Assembly (NCBI GenBank): GCA_002362385.1
Contig: DEUB01000055.1
Coordinates: 67,538-131,537, forward strand
Length of the DNA: 64,000 bases
Source: Lachnospiraceae bacterium UBA3273
GTDB taxonomy: Bacteria; Bacillota; Clostridia; Lachnospirales; Lachnospiraceae
Direction: 5' to 3'
The position numbers and the translations under genes were made by a program. Of the stretch, positions 25,844 to 34,224 are shown piece by piece. The notes under the pieces were generated by a model. The model saw nothing but the letters and a program-made list of their open reading frames with translations, searched no databases and was not told the DNA's origin. The first letter of the stretch is position 1. Each line of letters starts with the position of its first letter.

Positions 25844-26140
25844 ATGGAAGAAAAGAAGAGAAAACTGAAGCAGGCCATTGCCTTGGGATATGACCCTAAC
25901 GAGGATGGAGCGCCCAAGGTCATTGCTTCCGGTACGGGGCTTTTAGCGGAAAAGATCATCGAGAAGGCAAAGGAAGTGGATGTGCCCGTTCACAGGGACG
26001 ATAAACTGGCCGATACCTTGTCGAAGTTAGAGATTGGCGATATGATCCCGCCGGAGCTTTATGAGGTAGTGGCTGAAATACTGGTATTTGTAGACCAGAT
26101 GGATAAGATCAAGGCAAAAATGGGAGACAGGAGATCATGA
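25844..26140 (+). CDS. FlhB C-terminal-domain-like protein (YlqH-type)
   Basis: 98 aa, equivalent to only the cytosolic C-terminal domain of FlhB/YscU: 'KQAIALGYDPNEDGAPKVIASGTGLLAEKIIEKAKEVDVPVHRDDKLADTL' and 'GDMIPPELYEVVAEILVFV'. FlhB self-cleaves at an N-P-T-H motif; here the aligned position reads 'YDPNEDGAP', so cleavage is not expected. Bacillus ylqH is the syntenic homologue. It is coupled to the ABC-F gene by an ATGA overlap. With the FliK-like gene it mirrors the FliK-FlhB substrate-switch pair without a secretion apparatus. Confidence 0.82.
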   Translation: MEEKKRKLKQAIALGYDPNEDGAPKVIASGTGLLAEKIIEKAKEVDVPVHRDDKLADTLSKLEIGDMIPPELYEVVAEILVFVDQMDKIKAKMGDRRS

Positions 26141-27693
26141 GTATATTAAATGTGGAGCATTTGACCCACGGCTTCGGGGACAGGGCGATTTTTGAAGATG
26201 TGTCCTTCCGCCTGCTCAAAGGAGAGCATATCGGATTAGTGGGAGCTAACGGGGAAGGCAAATCCACCTTTATGAATATTATTACAGGGAAGCTTCAGCC
26301 CGATGAAGGAAAAGTGGAGTGGGCGAAGCATGTGAGAGTAGGATATTTAGACCAGCATACGGTTTTGGAAAAGGGAATGACCGTGGGGGATGTACTCGCA
26401 TCGGCATTTTCTTTTTTATTTGAGCTGGAAGCCAAAATGAATGAAATGTATGAACTGATGGCGGATGCCGATGAAGAAAAACTTGCGGAATATATGGAAG
26501 AGGTAGGGACCATTACGGATCTGCTTACCTACCATGACTTTTATCTTATTGACAGCAAGGTGGAAGAGGTCGCCAGGGCTTTAGGACTTCTAGAACTGGG
26601 GCTTGAGCGGGATGTGACGGATTTAAGCGGCGGGCAGAGGACGAAGGTGCTTTTAGGAAAACTCCTGTTGGAAAAGCCGGATATCCTGCTTTTGGATGAG
26701 CCTACCAATCATCTGGATGCAGAGCATATCGAATGGCTGAAGCGGTATCTGACGGATTATGAAAATGCCTTTATTCTGATTTCCCATGATATTCCCTTCT
26801 TAAACAGCGTTATTAATCTGATCTACCATATGGACCGGTTAAAGCTCACAAGATATGTGGGGGATTATGACAAATTCATGGAAGTCTATGAAATGAAGAA
26901 GGCTCAGTTAGAGGCTGCTTATAACAGACAGCAGAAGGAGATTGCTGATCTAAAGGATTTTGTAGCCAGAAATAAGGCCCGGGTGTCCACCAGAAACATG
27001 GCCATGTCCAGACAGAAGAAGCTGGATAAAATGGATGTGATTACTTTAGCTTCGGAAAAGCCGAAGCCGGAGTTTAATTTTAAAGAGGCCAGGACGCCGG
27101 GAAAATACATATTCCAGACAAAAGATCTGGTCATCGGATATGATGAACCGCTTTCCGTTCCGTTAAATTTATCCATGGAGCGAAAGAGCAAGATCGCCTT
27201 AACCGGAGCCAACGGAATAGGAAAGACCACGCTGTTAAAAAGCATTTTAGGGCTGGTGCCGCCCATATCAGGGTTTGCCCAGCTGGGCGAATATCTGGCA
27301 ATCGGCTATTTTGAGCAGGAAATGGGGACGGATGTGAATACCACCTGTCTGGAGGAAATATGGAATGAATTTCCGGGCTTTAGCCAGTATGAGGTAAGGA
27401 GCGCCTTAGCAAAATGCGGGTTGACCACCAAGCACATTGAAAGCAAGGTAAAGGTATTGAGCGGCGGGGAACAGGCAAAGGTAAGGCTTTGCAAGATCAT
27501 AAACAGGGAAAGCAATATCCTGCTTTTGGATGAGCCTACCAATCATCTGGATGTGGATGCCAAGGCGGAGCTTAAACGCGCCCTTCGGGAGTATCACGGC
27601 AGCATTCTCATGGTATGCCATGAACCGGATTTTTATGAGGAATGGGTAACCGATGTGTGGGACTGCAGCAAGTGGACCACAAAGACTGTATAA
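26137..27693 (+). CDS. ABC-F family ribosome-associated ATPase
   Basis: 518-aa soluble protein with two ABC cassettes and no membrane segments. First: 'GLVGANGEGKST', 'DLSGGQRTKVLLGKLLL', 'ILLLDEPTNHLD'. Second: 'ALTGANGIGKTT', 'VLSGGEQAKVRLCKII', 'ILLLDEPTNHLD'. A charged linker (about 240-300) corresponds to the P-site tRNA-interaction motif. ABC-F proteins act on stalled ribosomes and some confer ribosome-antibiotic resistance; the subgroup cannot be set here. The ATG overlaps the upstream stop. Confidence 0.94.
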   Translation: MSILNVEHLTHGFGDRAIFEDVSFRLLKGEHIGLVGANGEGKSTFMNIITGKLQPDEGKVEWAKHVRVGYLDQHTVLEKGMTVGDVLASAFSFLFELEAKMNEMYELMADADEEKLAEYMEEVGTITDLLTYHDFYLIDSKVEEVARALGLLELGLERDVTDLSGGQRTKVLLGKLLLEKPDILLLDEPTNHLDAEHIEWLKRYLTDYENAFILISHDIPFLNSVINLIYHMDRLKLTRYVGDYDKFMEVYEMKKAQLEAAYNRQQKEIADLKDFVARNKARVSTRNMAMSRQKKLDKMDVITLASEKPKPEFNFKEARTPGKYIFQTKDLVIGYDEPLSVPLNLSMERKSKIALTGANGIGKTTLLKSILGLVPPISGFAQLGEYLAIGYFEQEMGTDVNTTCLEEIWNEFPGFSQYEVRSALAKCGLTTKHIESKVKVLSGGEQAKVRLCKIINRESNILLLDEPTNHLDVDAKAELKRALREYHGSILMVCHEPDFYEEWVTDVWDCSKWTTKTV

Positions 27694-27755
27694 AAACATG
27701 TCAATAGGCTTATATTGGTGTAAAATGTTAGAAAAAATGAAAGAAGGAAACTGAA

Positions 27756-28631
27756 ATGGATGCAGATATGATGACAAACAGGACGAATGCGGCGGATATG
27801 GCGGCGGGTTCGGTGCAGTATGCGGATAACGGAGGAAAAGTACAGGGCAGGAAAAAGGGATTGAGCGGAAGCACCCTGAAGCTGGTTGCGATCGTGGCCA
27901 TGTTTATCGATCATTTTGCGGCCATCATCCTTGACAGGTATTTAGTATCCATTGGTATTTTGAGCCTGAATCAGGATACCGTTCTTTTGCCCGAGAACAG
28001 GACCATGCTGATCATTTATTGCATAGATCTGGCCATGCGGCTGATCGGACGGCTGGGATTTCCGCTTTTCTGTTTTTTACTGGTAGAGGGGTATTACCAT
28101 ACAAGGAGCAAAGCAAAATACGGAATGCGCCTGGCAATGTTTGCATTGATCTCCGAGATCCCTTTTGACTTGGGCTTTAAGAGCCAGGTGCTGGAATTTA
28201 CCTATCAGAATGTATTTTTTACCTTGTTTTTCGGATTTGTGATGATCTGGGGAATTGATGAGTTCAATACGCAGATGAAGGAAAAGTTTGAGGGTAAGCT
28301 AAGGCTGTTTTTATGTATTCTGGGGACTGTCTCGATCACAGTGGCCGGAGGGGTCATTGTGGAGCTGTTAAAAACCGACTATGCATCTATCGGCGTCATA
28401 ACCATTGTCCTCATGTATCTTTTGCATAAAAAATCTTTTGCGGGTTCCATGGCCCTTGGATGTTTAGCGCTGACTGTGAAAATGCCGATGGAAATTACGA
28501 GCTTTATCACGGTTCCGCTGGTGGCGAAGTATAACGGAACAAGGGGACTGAAATTAAAATATTTCTTCTATTTGTTTTATCCCGTACATATACTGCTTCT
28601 TTCGTTAGTATGTATGGCCATGGGGATTTAA
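27756..28631 (+). CDS. TraX family membrane protein
   Basis: 291 aa with about seven transmembrane helices after a 35-residue polar N-terminus. Family features are 'LKLVAIVAMFIDHFAAIIL', 'RLIGRLGFPLFCFLLVEGYYHTRSKAKYGMRLAMFALISEIPFDLGF' and 'NVFFTLFFGFVMI'. TraX of the F plasmid N-acetylates pilin; chromosomal Firmicutes homologues have unknown acceptors. GAAGGAAA precedes the ATG. No pilin or conjugation gene is nearby. Confidence 0.9.
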   Translation: MDADMMTNRTNAADMAAGSVQYADNGGKVQGRKKGLSGSTLKLVAIVAMFIDHFAAIILDRYLVSIGILSLNQDTVLLPENRTMLIIYCIDLAMRLIGRLGFPLFCFLLVEGYYHTRSKAKYGMRLAMFALISEIPFDLGFKSQVLEFTYQNVFFTLFFGFVMIWGIDEFNTQMKEKFEGKLRLFLCILGTVSITVAGGVIVELLKTDYASIGVITIVLMYLLHKKSFAGSMALGCLALTVKMPMEITSFITVPLVAKYNGTRGLKLKYFFYLFYPVHILLLSLVCMAMGI

Positions 28632-28664
28632 GGGGTTCTGTCTGGAGAGAGGAAAGGACCTTTT

Positions 28665-29036
28665 ATGGAAAAACAGAACAACAGGGAAACGGGCGGCTTT
28701 TATGAAGAAAGGGCCTGCGAATATTTAAAGGAAAAAGGCCTGGAGATCTTAGAAAGGAATTTCCGTATCAGACAGGGAGAGATCGATATTGTGGCAAGGG
28801 ATAAAGGGACCCTTGTCTTTGTGGAAGTGAAGTACCGTAAAAGTTCTTTGGCGGGGCTGCCGGAAGAGGCGGTAACTTATAAAAAGCAGAGGCAGATCAG
28901 CCGGGTGGCGCTGTTTTACCTTTCCTTCCATAAGCTCCCTCTGTCAACGCCCTGCAGATTTGATGTGGTGGCGATCCATAAAGATGAGATCTCCTGGATC
29001 CCCAATGCCTTTGATTTTGTGAGATCGTATCATTAG
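28665..29036 (+). CDS. YraN/UPF0102 family endonuclease-like protein
   Basis: 123 aa of the PD-(D/E)XK-like UPF0102 family: 'GFYEERACEYLKEKGLEILERNFRIRQGEIDIVARDKGTLVFVEVKYRKSS', with E-I-D and E-V-K in the places of nuclease active-site residues. Its function is not firmly known. It often sits near rnhB in Firmicutes; here it is about 4.6 kb downstream in the same direction, ahead of pgeF. Confidence 0.93.
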   Translation: MEKQNNRETGGFYEERACEYLKEKGLEILERNFRIRQGEIDIVARDKGTLVFVEVKYRKSSLAGLPEEAVTYKKQRQISRVALFYLSFHKLPLSTPCRFDVVAIHKDEISWIPNAFDFVRSYH

Positions 29037-29076
29037 GTAATAAGCGTAAGAGCGATAAAGAAGGGGAAAGAAATCT

Positions 29077-29955
29077 ATGTTTCCGATAAAGAGAAAAGAG
29101 GCGGGCAGCGGTTTTTCCAATACCCGCATGATACAAAAACAGAAAAACGGCGTGGAATACCTTGTTTTTCCGGGGCTTGACAAAATTTCCTGCATCAGGC
29201 ATCTGTTCAGCACAAGGCTTGGGGGCGTCAGCGAAGGCATTTATGAATCCATGAATTTAAGCTTTACCAGAGGGGATGAAGAGGCCAGGGTAACAGAGAA
29301 TTTTAAAAGGATTGCCGGGGTAATGGGAGCGGGTCCGGAGCAGTTTGTGCTATCTCATCAGACCCATACTGACAATATCCGCATCGTGACGGGCAAAGAC
29401 AGGGGCTGCGGACTGACAAAGCCTTTATCTTATGAAAATGTGGACGGACTGATCACGAAGGAAAAGGGCCTGGTGCTTTCCACCTTTTATGCGGACTGTG
29501 TTCCCGTTTATCTGGTAGACCCGGTAAAGGAGGTCATCGGTTTATGCCATTCCGGCTGGAAAGGGACCGTGCTGGAGATCGGGGTTAAAACGGTGGGAAA
29601 AATGCAGGAAGCATTTGGATGCAGCCCGGAAGATATTCATGCTGCCATCGCTCCTTCTATCTGTCAGGACTGCTATGAAGTCAGCGGGGACGTTATTGAA
29701 GAGATCCGCAGGACCTTTTCAACTGAAAGGTACGGCAGGGATCATACCGCCGAATTATTTTATGAAAAGCCGGACGGAAAATACCAGTTGAATCTCTGGC
29801 GGGCCTGTGAACTGACCCTGCTAAAAGCGGGGCTTCTTACAGAGCATATAGAAGTGACGGATATCTGTACCTGCTGTAATCCGGATTATTTGTTTTCCCA
29901 TCGGGCGTCTATGGGGAAAAGAGGGAATCTGGGAGCATTTTTGATGCTTTTGTAA
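29077..29955 (+). CDS. pgeF: Laccase-domain purine nucleoside phosphorylase PgeF (YfiH)
   Basis: 292 aa, multicopper-oxidase-fold family now known to act on purine nucleosides (adenosine, inosine) and on misincorporated cell-wall precursors. Zn/active-site motifs: 'LSHQTHTDNI', 'STFYADCVPVYLVDP', 'GLCHSGWKGTVL', 'APSICQDCYEV', and the C-terminal 'CTCCNPDYLFSHRASMGKRGNLGAFLML'. The N-terminus carries about 30 residues ahead of the core. Length is slightly above typical. tetR follows after 14 bp. Confidence 0.94.
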   Translation: MFPIKRKEAGSGFSNTRMIQKQKNGVEYLVFPGLDKISCIRHLFSTRLGGVSEGIYESMNLSFTRGDEEARVTENFKRIAGVMGAGPEQFVLSHQTHTDNIRIVTGKDRGCGLTKPLSYENVDGLITKEKGLVLSTFYADCVPVYLVDPVKEVIGLCHSGWKGTVLEIGVKTVGKMQEAFGCSPEDIHAAIAPSICQDCYEVSGDVIEEIRRTFSTERYGRDHTAELFYEKPDGKYQLNLWRACELTLLKAGLLTEHIEVTDICTCCNPDYLFSHRASMGKRGNLGAFLMLL

Positions 29956-29969
29956 AAGAGGTGTAACTG

Positions 29970-30563
29970 TTGCCAAAGAGCTATTCTGAACAGGAAAAAG
30001 AATACATAAAAAAACGATTAAAAGAAGAAGCGGCAAAATGTCTTGCTAAGTTTGGCGTGCGCCATACAACTGTGGATGAGATCGTACGGCGGGTAAACAT
30101 ACCGAAGGGGACTTTCTACTTGTTTTATCAATCGAAAGAGCTATTGTTGTTTGAGGTTATTTTAGAAGAGCACGAAATGATCGAGGGGAAAGTTTATCAG
30201 GCGGTAAGTGAAATGAAGCAGGATGGGGATATTGCCGGGCAGTTGACAAAGATCGTCTGCGACTTCTTTTTGACGGCCTCAAAGTCGCCGATCTTAAAAA
30301 TGATAAATACAAATGAAGTTGAGATACTGGAAAGGAAGCTTCCGCCGGAGGTTTTGAAAAAACATTTAGAGCATGACAGTCTGACGATGGAAAAGGTTTT
30401 TTCTTTATTACCGATCAAAAAGGAAGCGGATAAGGATATTTTCAGCGCTGCGTTTCGTGCGGTTTATTTTGCCACGTTGCATGAAGATGAAATCGGGGAA
30501 GAGTATTATGAAGATGTCCTTTATCTTTTGGTAAAAGGATTGATAGACCAGATCATTTCATGA
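29970..30563 (+). CDS. TetR family transcriptional regulator
   Basis: 197 aa. N-terminal TetR helix-turn-helix 'FGVRHTTVDEIVRRVNIPKGTFYLFYQSKELL' (about 28-58), then a helical ligand/dimer domain. Start TTG 29970 follows AGAGGTG. The gene downstream (30654) is the natural target: a repeat TTGACT-N14-AGTCAA (30608-30633) sits in front of it, matching the style of a TetR operator. The ligand is unknown. Confidence 0.9.
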   Translation: MPKSYSEQEKEYIKKRLKEEAAKCLAKFGVRHTTVDEIVRRVNIPKGTFYLFYQSKELLLFEVILEEHEMIEGKVYQAVSEMKQDGDIAGQLTKIVCDFFLTASKSPILKMINTNEVEILERKLPPEVLKKHLEHDSLTMEKVFSLLPIKKEADKDIFSAAFRAVYFATLHEDEIGEEYYEDVLYLLVKGLIDQIIS

Positions 30564-30566
30564 ACG

Positions 30567-30605
30567 GCTGCGGTTTATATGGCTGCAGCCATATAACAGC
30601 TTTTT
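30567..30605 (+). terminator. Terminator after tetR built on a perfect 22-bp palindrome
   Basis: The arm TTATATGGCTG (30575-30585) is followed immediately by its exact complement (30586-30596); GCTG and CAGC extend the stem outward and T5 follows. As DNA it could also be a protein-binding palindrome. Confidence 0.6.
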
Positions 30606-30607
30606 AA

Positions 30608-30633
30608 TTGACTGTTTAAAATATTTTAGTCAA
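30608..30633. promoter_or_regulatory. Possible TetR operator
   Basis: Inverted repeat TTGACT (30608-30613) and AGTCAA (30628-30633), separated by 14 AT-rich bases, between tetR and the membrane protein gene. The left half could double as a -35 box, though no well-spaced -10 is clear. Confidence 0.4.
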
Positions 30634-30653
30634 ACGGTATAAAGGAGAAGATG

Positions 30654-31235
30654 ATGAAAAAAATTGTATTTTATGAACCTTGGTTTTTCATTCTGTTTGG
30701 AGTTTTTCATTTACATAGGATTTGGGGACTGATTGACAGAAAATCATATGCGGATTTCTGGATAGGGACATTGGAAAGCAGGAATGCTTTTTATTACGGG
30801 CTTATGATCATATTGGCTGTACTTTGTATTTTGGGAATTGTCAGTTTTTTTCAAAATATCCGTCACAACTTTTGGTGGCGTTTTATCTATATTGCAGGAG
30901 GGAGCTATTTATTATTTGACTTGTTCGCCATTTGTGTAAGGCTGGAGTTTTGGAATAAGCTGTTATTATGGATGTTTGATACGGCGTCTCCGTATTGGAA
31001 TGTGATCTGGTCGGGATTTATTTTACTGGGAGGATTTGTATTCTGCTTAGGCATTAAATTGCTTATAGGATATCTGGCACAGAATGATCAGGAAAAGGAT
31101 ACAAAATCCAGCCTGTTTCCTGCTGGGAAAGTTTTGCCGAAAGTAAAAAAAGCCTGGAGGCAGAGTGAAAGATATTTGCTCAAAGACAGGGGCCATATCA
31201 ATGAACTGACAAATGAAGAAAAGAAAAAATTATAG
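30654..31235 (+). CDS. Integral membrane protein, unknown function
   Basis: 193 aa with four likely transmembrane helices (about 6-20, 45-65, 78-100, 122-148) and a charged cytosolic tail of about 40 residues rich in Lys. I do not recognise the family. The start is ATG 30654, 6 bases after AAAGGAG; ATG 30651 is only 3 bases away. Position directly behind tetR suggests it is the regulated gene. Confidence 0.65.
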   Translation: MKKIVFYEPWFFILFGVFHLHRIWGLIDRKSYADFWIGTLESRNAFYYGLMIILAVLCILGIVSFFQNIRHNFWWRFIYIAGGSYLLFDLFAICVRLEFWNKLLLWMFDTASPYWNVIWSGFILLGGFVFCLGIKLLIGYLAQNDQEKDTKSSLFPAGKVLPKVKKAWRQSERYLLKDRGHINELTNEEKKKL

Positions 31236-31359
31236 ATTTTTTCTATTGACCCCGGTAAAAAAACTGGAATTTAAAATTCTACTTTACGAAGAGAATTATA
31301 AGGAATTTTTATAGAAATAGTTCTTAAATGAATATTATTACGGAAAATTCACAAAAATA

Positions 31360-31389
31360 TTGACATAATAAATGAAAATGGCATATTAT
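31360..31389 (+). promoter_or_regulatory. Promoter of the RloA/RloB pair
   Basis: TTGACA at 31360-31365, 18-bp spacer, TATTAT at 31384-31389. The predicted start of transcription (about 31396) leaves a leader of only about a dozen bases. Confidence 0.7.
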
Positions 31390-31408
31390 AAAAGCGGAGG
31401 CGATGGAC

Positions 31409-32602
31409 GTGTTAGTACAATTTATGTTGAAGAATGTGTTATCTTTTAAAGATGAGACCATTATTGATATGACGGCTATAAATGCTTATAAGGAGCATGA
31501 CAGCAATTTGATTGACTGCGGAATGAAAGAAAAATTCCTGAGAGTTGCGGCAATCTATGGAGCGAATGCAAGTGGAAAGTCTAATTTATATCTGGCAATG
31601 TCATATTTTCAGAGAATTATTGAGGAATCGTTTAACAATGTGAGCGATAAACGTTCTATTGCGATTCGAAAATTTTATATGCCGTTTTTGTTTGAGGATA
31701 AGCCCGAAAATTCAGAGTATCAAATTGTTGTAATTTATGGGAATTATGAATATCGTTATGGTTTTGAATATAATGATAAGCGCATTGCAGCAGAGTGGTT
31801 ATATAGAAAAAATCTGGAGTCCAGCAGAACGGCTATTATATTTGAGAGAGCGGCAGAAAAAGTAGAATTTGGAGCTTCCGTAAGAAAAGAATGTGAAATT
31901 TATAAAGAGCAGATCCCAACGGAAACCTTGGTATTATCTTTCTTTAATAAATTGAAATTAAAGAATAATGTTTTTAAAATTGTATATGAAAATATCATGG
32001 ATACATTAGTGGTGCCTGCAGATTTCTGGGAGAATACTGAGATAATTGAAGAATTTCTCCCCAGGGTAATTGATAATGAAAAGGAAAGCCTGATAGAATT
32101 TTTGACGGCTATTGATACAGGAATCAGGGATATCAGTTATGATGATACGGAAAAAGAGATCAAGTTTACAACCGTTCATAAGGGAAAGGATGGGGCGGAT
32201 TATTCTTTGGGACTTTTTTTTGAGTCAGAAGGTACGATTAAGAGCATTGTGTTGTTCATTTATGCAAGAATAGCGATTTTAAATGATAAATCCATTTTTG
32301 TCGATGAATTAAATGTAAAATTACATCCTTTATTACTGAAATTTATTATTGATTTATTTTACACTGAAAGATCTATGGCACAGTTAATTTATACGACCCA
32401 TGACACAACATTAATGGACAAAAAGTTTTTCAGGAGGGATCAGATCTGGTTTGTCCAAAAAGATGAATTCGGATATTCTGAATTATTGGCATTATCAGAT
32501 TTTAAGGTCAGATCCGATGCTTCTTTTGAAAAAGATTATCTGGCAGGCGTATATGGAGGTATTCCGCTTCTTAAAGATTATGATATGAGAGAGGTGGAGT
32601 AA
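31409..32602 (+). CDS. AAA/SMC-like ATPase, RloA/AbiLi-type defence protein
   Basis: 397 aa. The N-terminus 'VQFMLKNVLSFKDE' is typical of AAA_15/AAA_21 ATPases, with Walker A 'IYGANASGKSNL' (about 49-60), Walker B 'SIFVDELNVKLHP' (about residue 295) and 'IYTTHDTTLMDK'. Such ATPases pair with RloB-type Toprim nucleases in AbiL-like abortive-infection systems and resemble the OLD/PARIS class. GTG 31409 is chosen because GCGGAGG is 8 bases away; ATG 31403 is only 2. The gene abuts rloB-like with no gap. The pair is more AT-rich than its neighbours, suggesting horizontal acquisition. Confidence 0.85.
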   Translation: MLVQFMLKNVLSFKDETIIDMTAINAYKEHDSNLIDCGMKEKFLRVAAIYGANASGKSNLYLAMSYFQRIIEESFNNVSDKRSIAIRKFYMPFLFEDKPENSEYQIVVIYGNYEYRYGFEYNDKRIAAEWLYRKNLESSRTAIIFERAAEKVEFGASVRKECEIYKEQIPTETLVLSFFNKLKLKNNVFKIVYENIMDTLVVPADFWENTEIIEEFLPRVIDNEKESLIEFLTAIDTGIRDISYDDTEKEIKFTTVHKGKDGADYSLGLFFESEGTIKSIVLFIYARIAILNDKSIFVDELNVKLHPLLLKFIIDLFYTERSMAQLIYTTHDTTLMDKKFFRRDQIWFVQKDEFGYSELLALSDFKVRSDASFEKDYLAGVYGGIPLLKDYDMREVE

Positions 32603-33283
32603 ATGGGGTCGGATGATTTATTTAAAAAGCGCAGGAAAGGCAGAAAAAAGAGAAGACACGAATTTAAAATTCCCAATTCAAACTCTTTTTTGATCGTGAC
32701 GGAAGGGAAGCGGACGGAGCCTCTTTATTTTAAGGGCATACAAAAACGGATAAAAGAGAAAATCGGAGGAGTGGTTGATGTTGTAGAGTCTCCCGTAATA
32801 GATATTCATGGAGAAGGCTGTTCTACCGTTAAATTAATTGAAATCACCGACCGTATTGTAAAAGATGCCAAAATAATGTATCAGAATATCTGGGTAGTAT
32901 TTGATAAAGACGATTTTCCTGATTTTAACCAAGCTGTCAACACAGGCAGGAGCAGAGGATATAATGTAGCATGGAGCAATCAGTCTTTTGAATATTGGTT
33001 ATTTTTACATTTTCAATACAGTGATTCCGCATTGCATCGTGATGAGTGGTGTGCCAAGCTGGATGAGATTTTCAGGCAATATGATTTGGGAAATGGGAAA
33101 TATGAGAAGAACTATTCGGATATTTATGATATGGTTAATAAGTATGAAGGGGTAATTACAGCTATTAAATATGCAAAGCGTCGAATGGACGGATATGATG
33201 AAAGTAACATGGCTCCTTCTGATTATGACCCGGGAACAACAGTATACCAATTGGTAGAAGAATTGATAAAATATTTAGAGTAA
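32603..33283 (+). CDS. RloB/AbiLii-type Toprim-like protein
   Basis: 226 aa of the RloB family. A basic N-terminus (Lys/Arg-rich, 8-20) precedes the Toprim-like core: 'FLIVTEGKRTEPLYFKGI' with Glu34, and 'NIWVVFDKDDFPDF' with Asp101, Asp103 and Asp104, the expected metal-binding positions. 'AWSNQSFEYWLFLHFQY' is a family signature. By analogy it is the effector, probably a nuclease restrained by the ATPase until phage infection. Its ATG follows the ATPase stop directly, so the two are co-translated. A terminator ends the operon. Confidence 0.85.
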   Translation: MGSDDLFKKRRKGRKKRRHEFKIPNSNSFLIVTEGKRTEPLYFKGIQKRIKEKIGGVVDVVESPVIDIHGEGCSTVKLIEITDRIVKDAKIMYQNIWVVFDKDDFPDFNQAVNTGRSRGYNVAWSNQSFEYWLFLHFQYSDSALHRDEWCAKLDEIFRQYDLGNGKYEKNYSDIYDMVNKYEGVITAIKYAKRRMDGYDESNMAPSDYDPGTTVYQLVEELIKYLE

Positions 33284-33312
33284 AGAGAGGACTTAAAAAA
33301 GTTCTCTTTTTT
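33284..33312 (+). terminator. Terminator of the RloA/RloB operon
   Basis: 33286-33292 pairs with 33301-33307 across an A-rich 8-nt loop (one G-U pair), followed by a run of Ts. Confidence 0.75.
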
Positions 33313-33315
33313 CTC

Positions 33316-33346
33316 TTGACCCTGACGCTGCGTCATGGAATAGGAT
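33316..33346 (+). promoter_or_regulatory. MerR-type promoter/operator
   Basis: TTGACC at 33316-33321 and TAGGAT at 33341-33346 are 19 bp apart, the overlong spacing that MerR-family activators correct by twisting DNA. The spacer holds the perfect dyad TGACGC-T-GCGTCA (33323-33335). It directly precedes a MerR gene, so autoregulation is expected. Confidence 0.85.
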
Positions 33347-33375
33347 GAAATCATCAAGGACGGGAGGTATATTTT

Positions 33376-34224
33376 ATGAAAACGGTAACTGATGTATCAA
33401 AACTGACAGGTATCAGCGTGCGCACCCTTCACTACTACGATGAGATTGGATTATGTAAACCAACTGCATTCAGTGAAGCAGGATACCGGCTTTATGACGA
33501 TAAGGCGTTGGAAAAGCTGCAGCAGATATTGTATTTCAAGGAATTTGATCTTCCATTAAAGGAGATCAGGTCCATAATGGAAAATCCCGGACTTGACAGA
33601 AAATGTTTATTAAAAAGCCAAAGAGAAATGCTGTTATTGAAAAAACAGCGCTTAGAGCGGATCATTGACAGCATCAACGACATTTTGAAAGGAGACAATA
33701 AGATGGATTTTGAAGTTTTTAACAAAGACGACATCGACAGAATGTACCGTTCCATGGAACAAAATATGACAAAAGAGCAGAAAGAGATATTTATCAAAGA
33801 GCACGGCAGCATGGAAGCCTTTGAAAAGCATTTCAAAGAAAGCGCCAAAAGTGAAAAAGCCCAGAAAAATTTTGCAAAAGTATTGGAATGGTACGGCGAC
33901 AAAGAAAACGCCATGAAAGCCGCCACAAATCCGGACAACTCCAGGATTATGGAAGCTTATTCCAAGCGGTACGAAAACGTCCTCCATAAGCTGGCGGACA
34001 AAAAAGGCTGTGATATCCATACCTTTGAAGTAAAAGAGATCATAGGAGAACTGGATTTCATAACAAAGCAGTTGTACCAGATAAAAGACGCCAAAGCCTT
34101 CATGCTGGAAACGGCAGAATTGTACAAGACCAACGAAGCCTTCCAAAAAGCATCAGATAAAACCTACGGCCCCGGCGCCACAAAATTCATGGGAGAAGCC
34201 ATAGAAGTCTTCTACGAAAACTAA
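33376..34224 (+). CDS. MerR family regulator with TipAS drug-binding domain
   Basis: 282 aa. N-terminal MerR winged helix 'DVSKLTGISVRTLHYYDEIGLCKPTAFSEAGYRLYDDKALEKLQQILYFKE' (1-70), dimerisation coiled coil (about 75-110), and a C-terminal TipAS domain (about 140-280), the globin-like fold that traps thiopeptide-type antibiotics in Streptomyces TipA. GGGAGG precedes the ATG. Its promoter shows the MerR 19-bp spacing. No transporter or resistance gene lies downstream, only the inverted-repeat element, so targets other than itself are unknown. Confidence 0.92.
   Translation: MKTVTDVSKLTGISVRTLHYYDEIGLCKPTAFSEAGYRLYDDKALEKLQQILYFKEFDLPLKEIRSIMENPGLDRKCLLKSQREMLLLKKQRLERIIDSINDILKGDNKMDFEVFNKDDIDRMYRSMEQNMTKEQKEIFIKEHGSMEAFEKHFKESAKSEKAQKNFAKVLEWYGDKENAMKAATNPDNSRIMEAYSKRYENVLHKLADKKGCDIHTFEVKEIIGELDFITKQLYQIKDAKAFMLETAELYKTNEAFQKASDKTYGPGATKFMGEAIEVFYEN

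Noticed and set aside
24108..26140. Flagellar export operon
   Set aside because: Only FliK-like and FlhB-tail-like genes occur; no fli, flg or flh membrane components are in the window.
33492..34146. Two long minus-strand open frames (148 and 164 codons)
   Set aside because: They oppose the MerR-TipAS gene, overlap each other and show no start signals.
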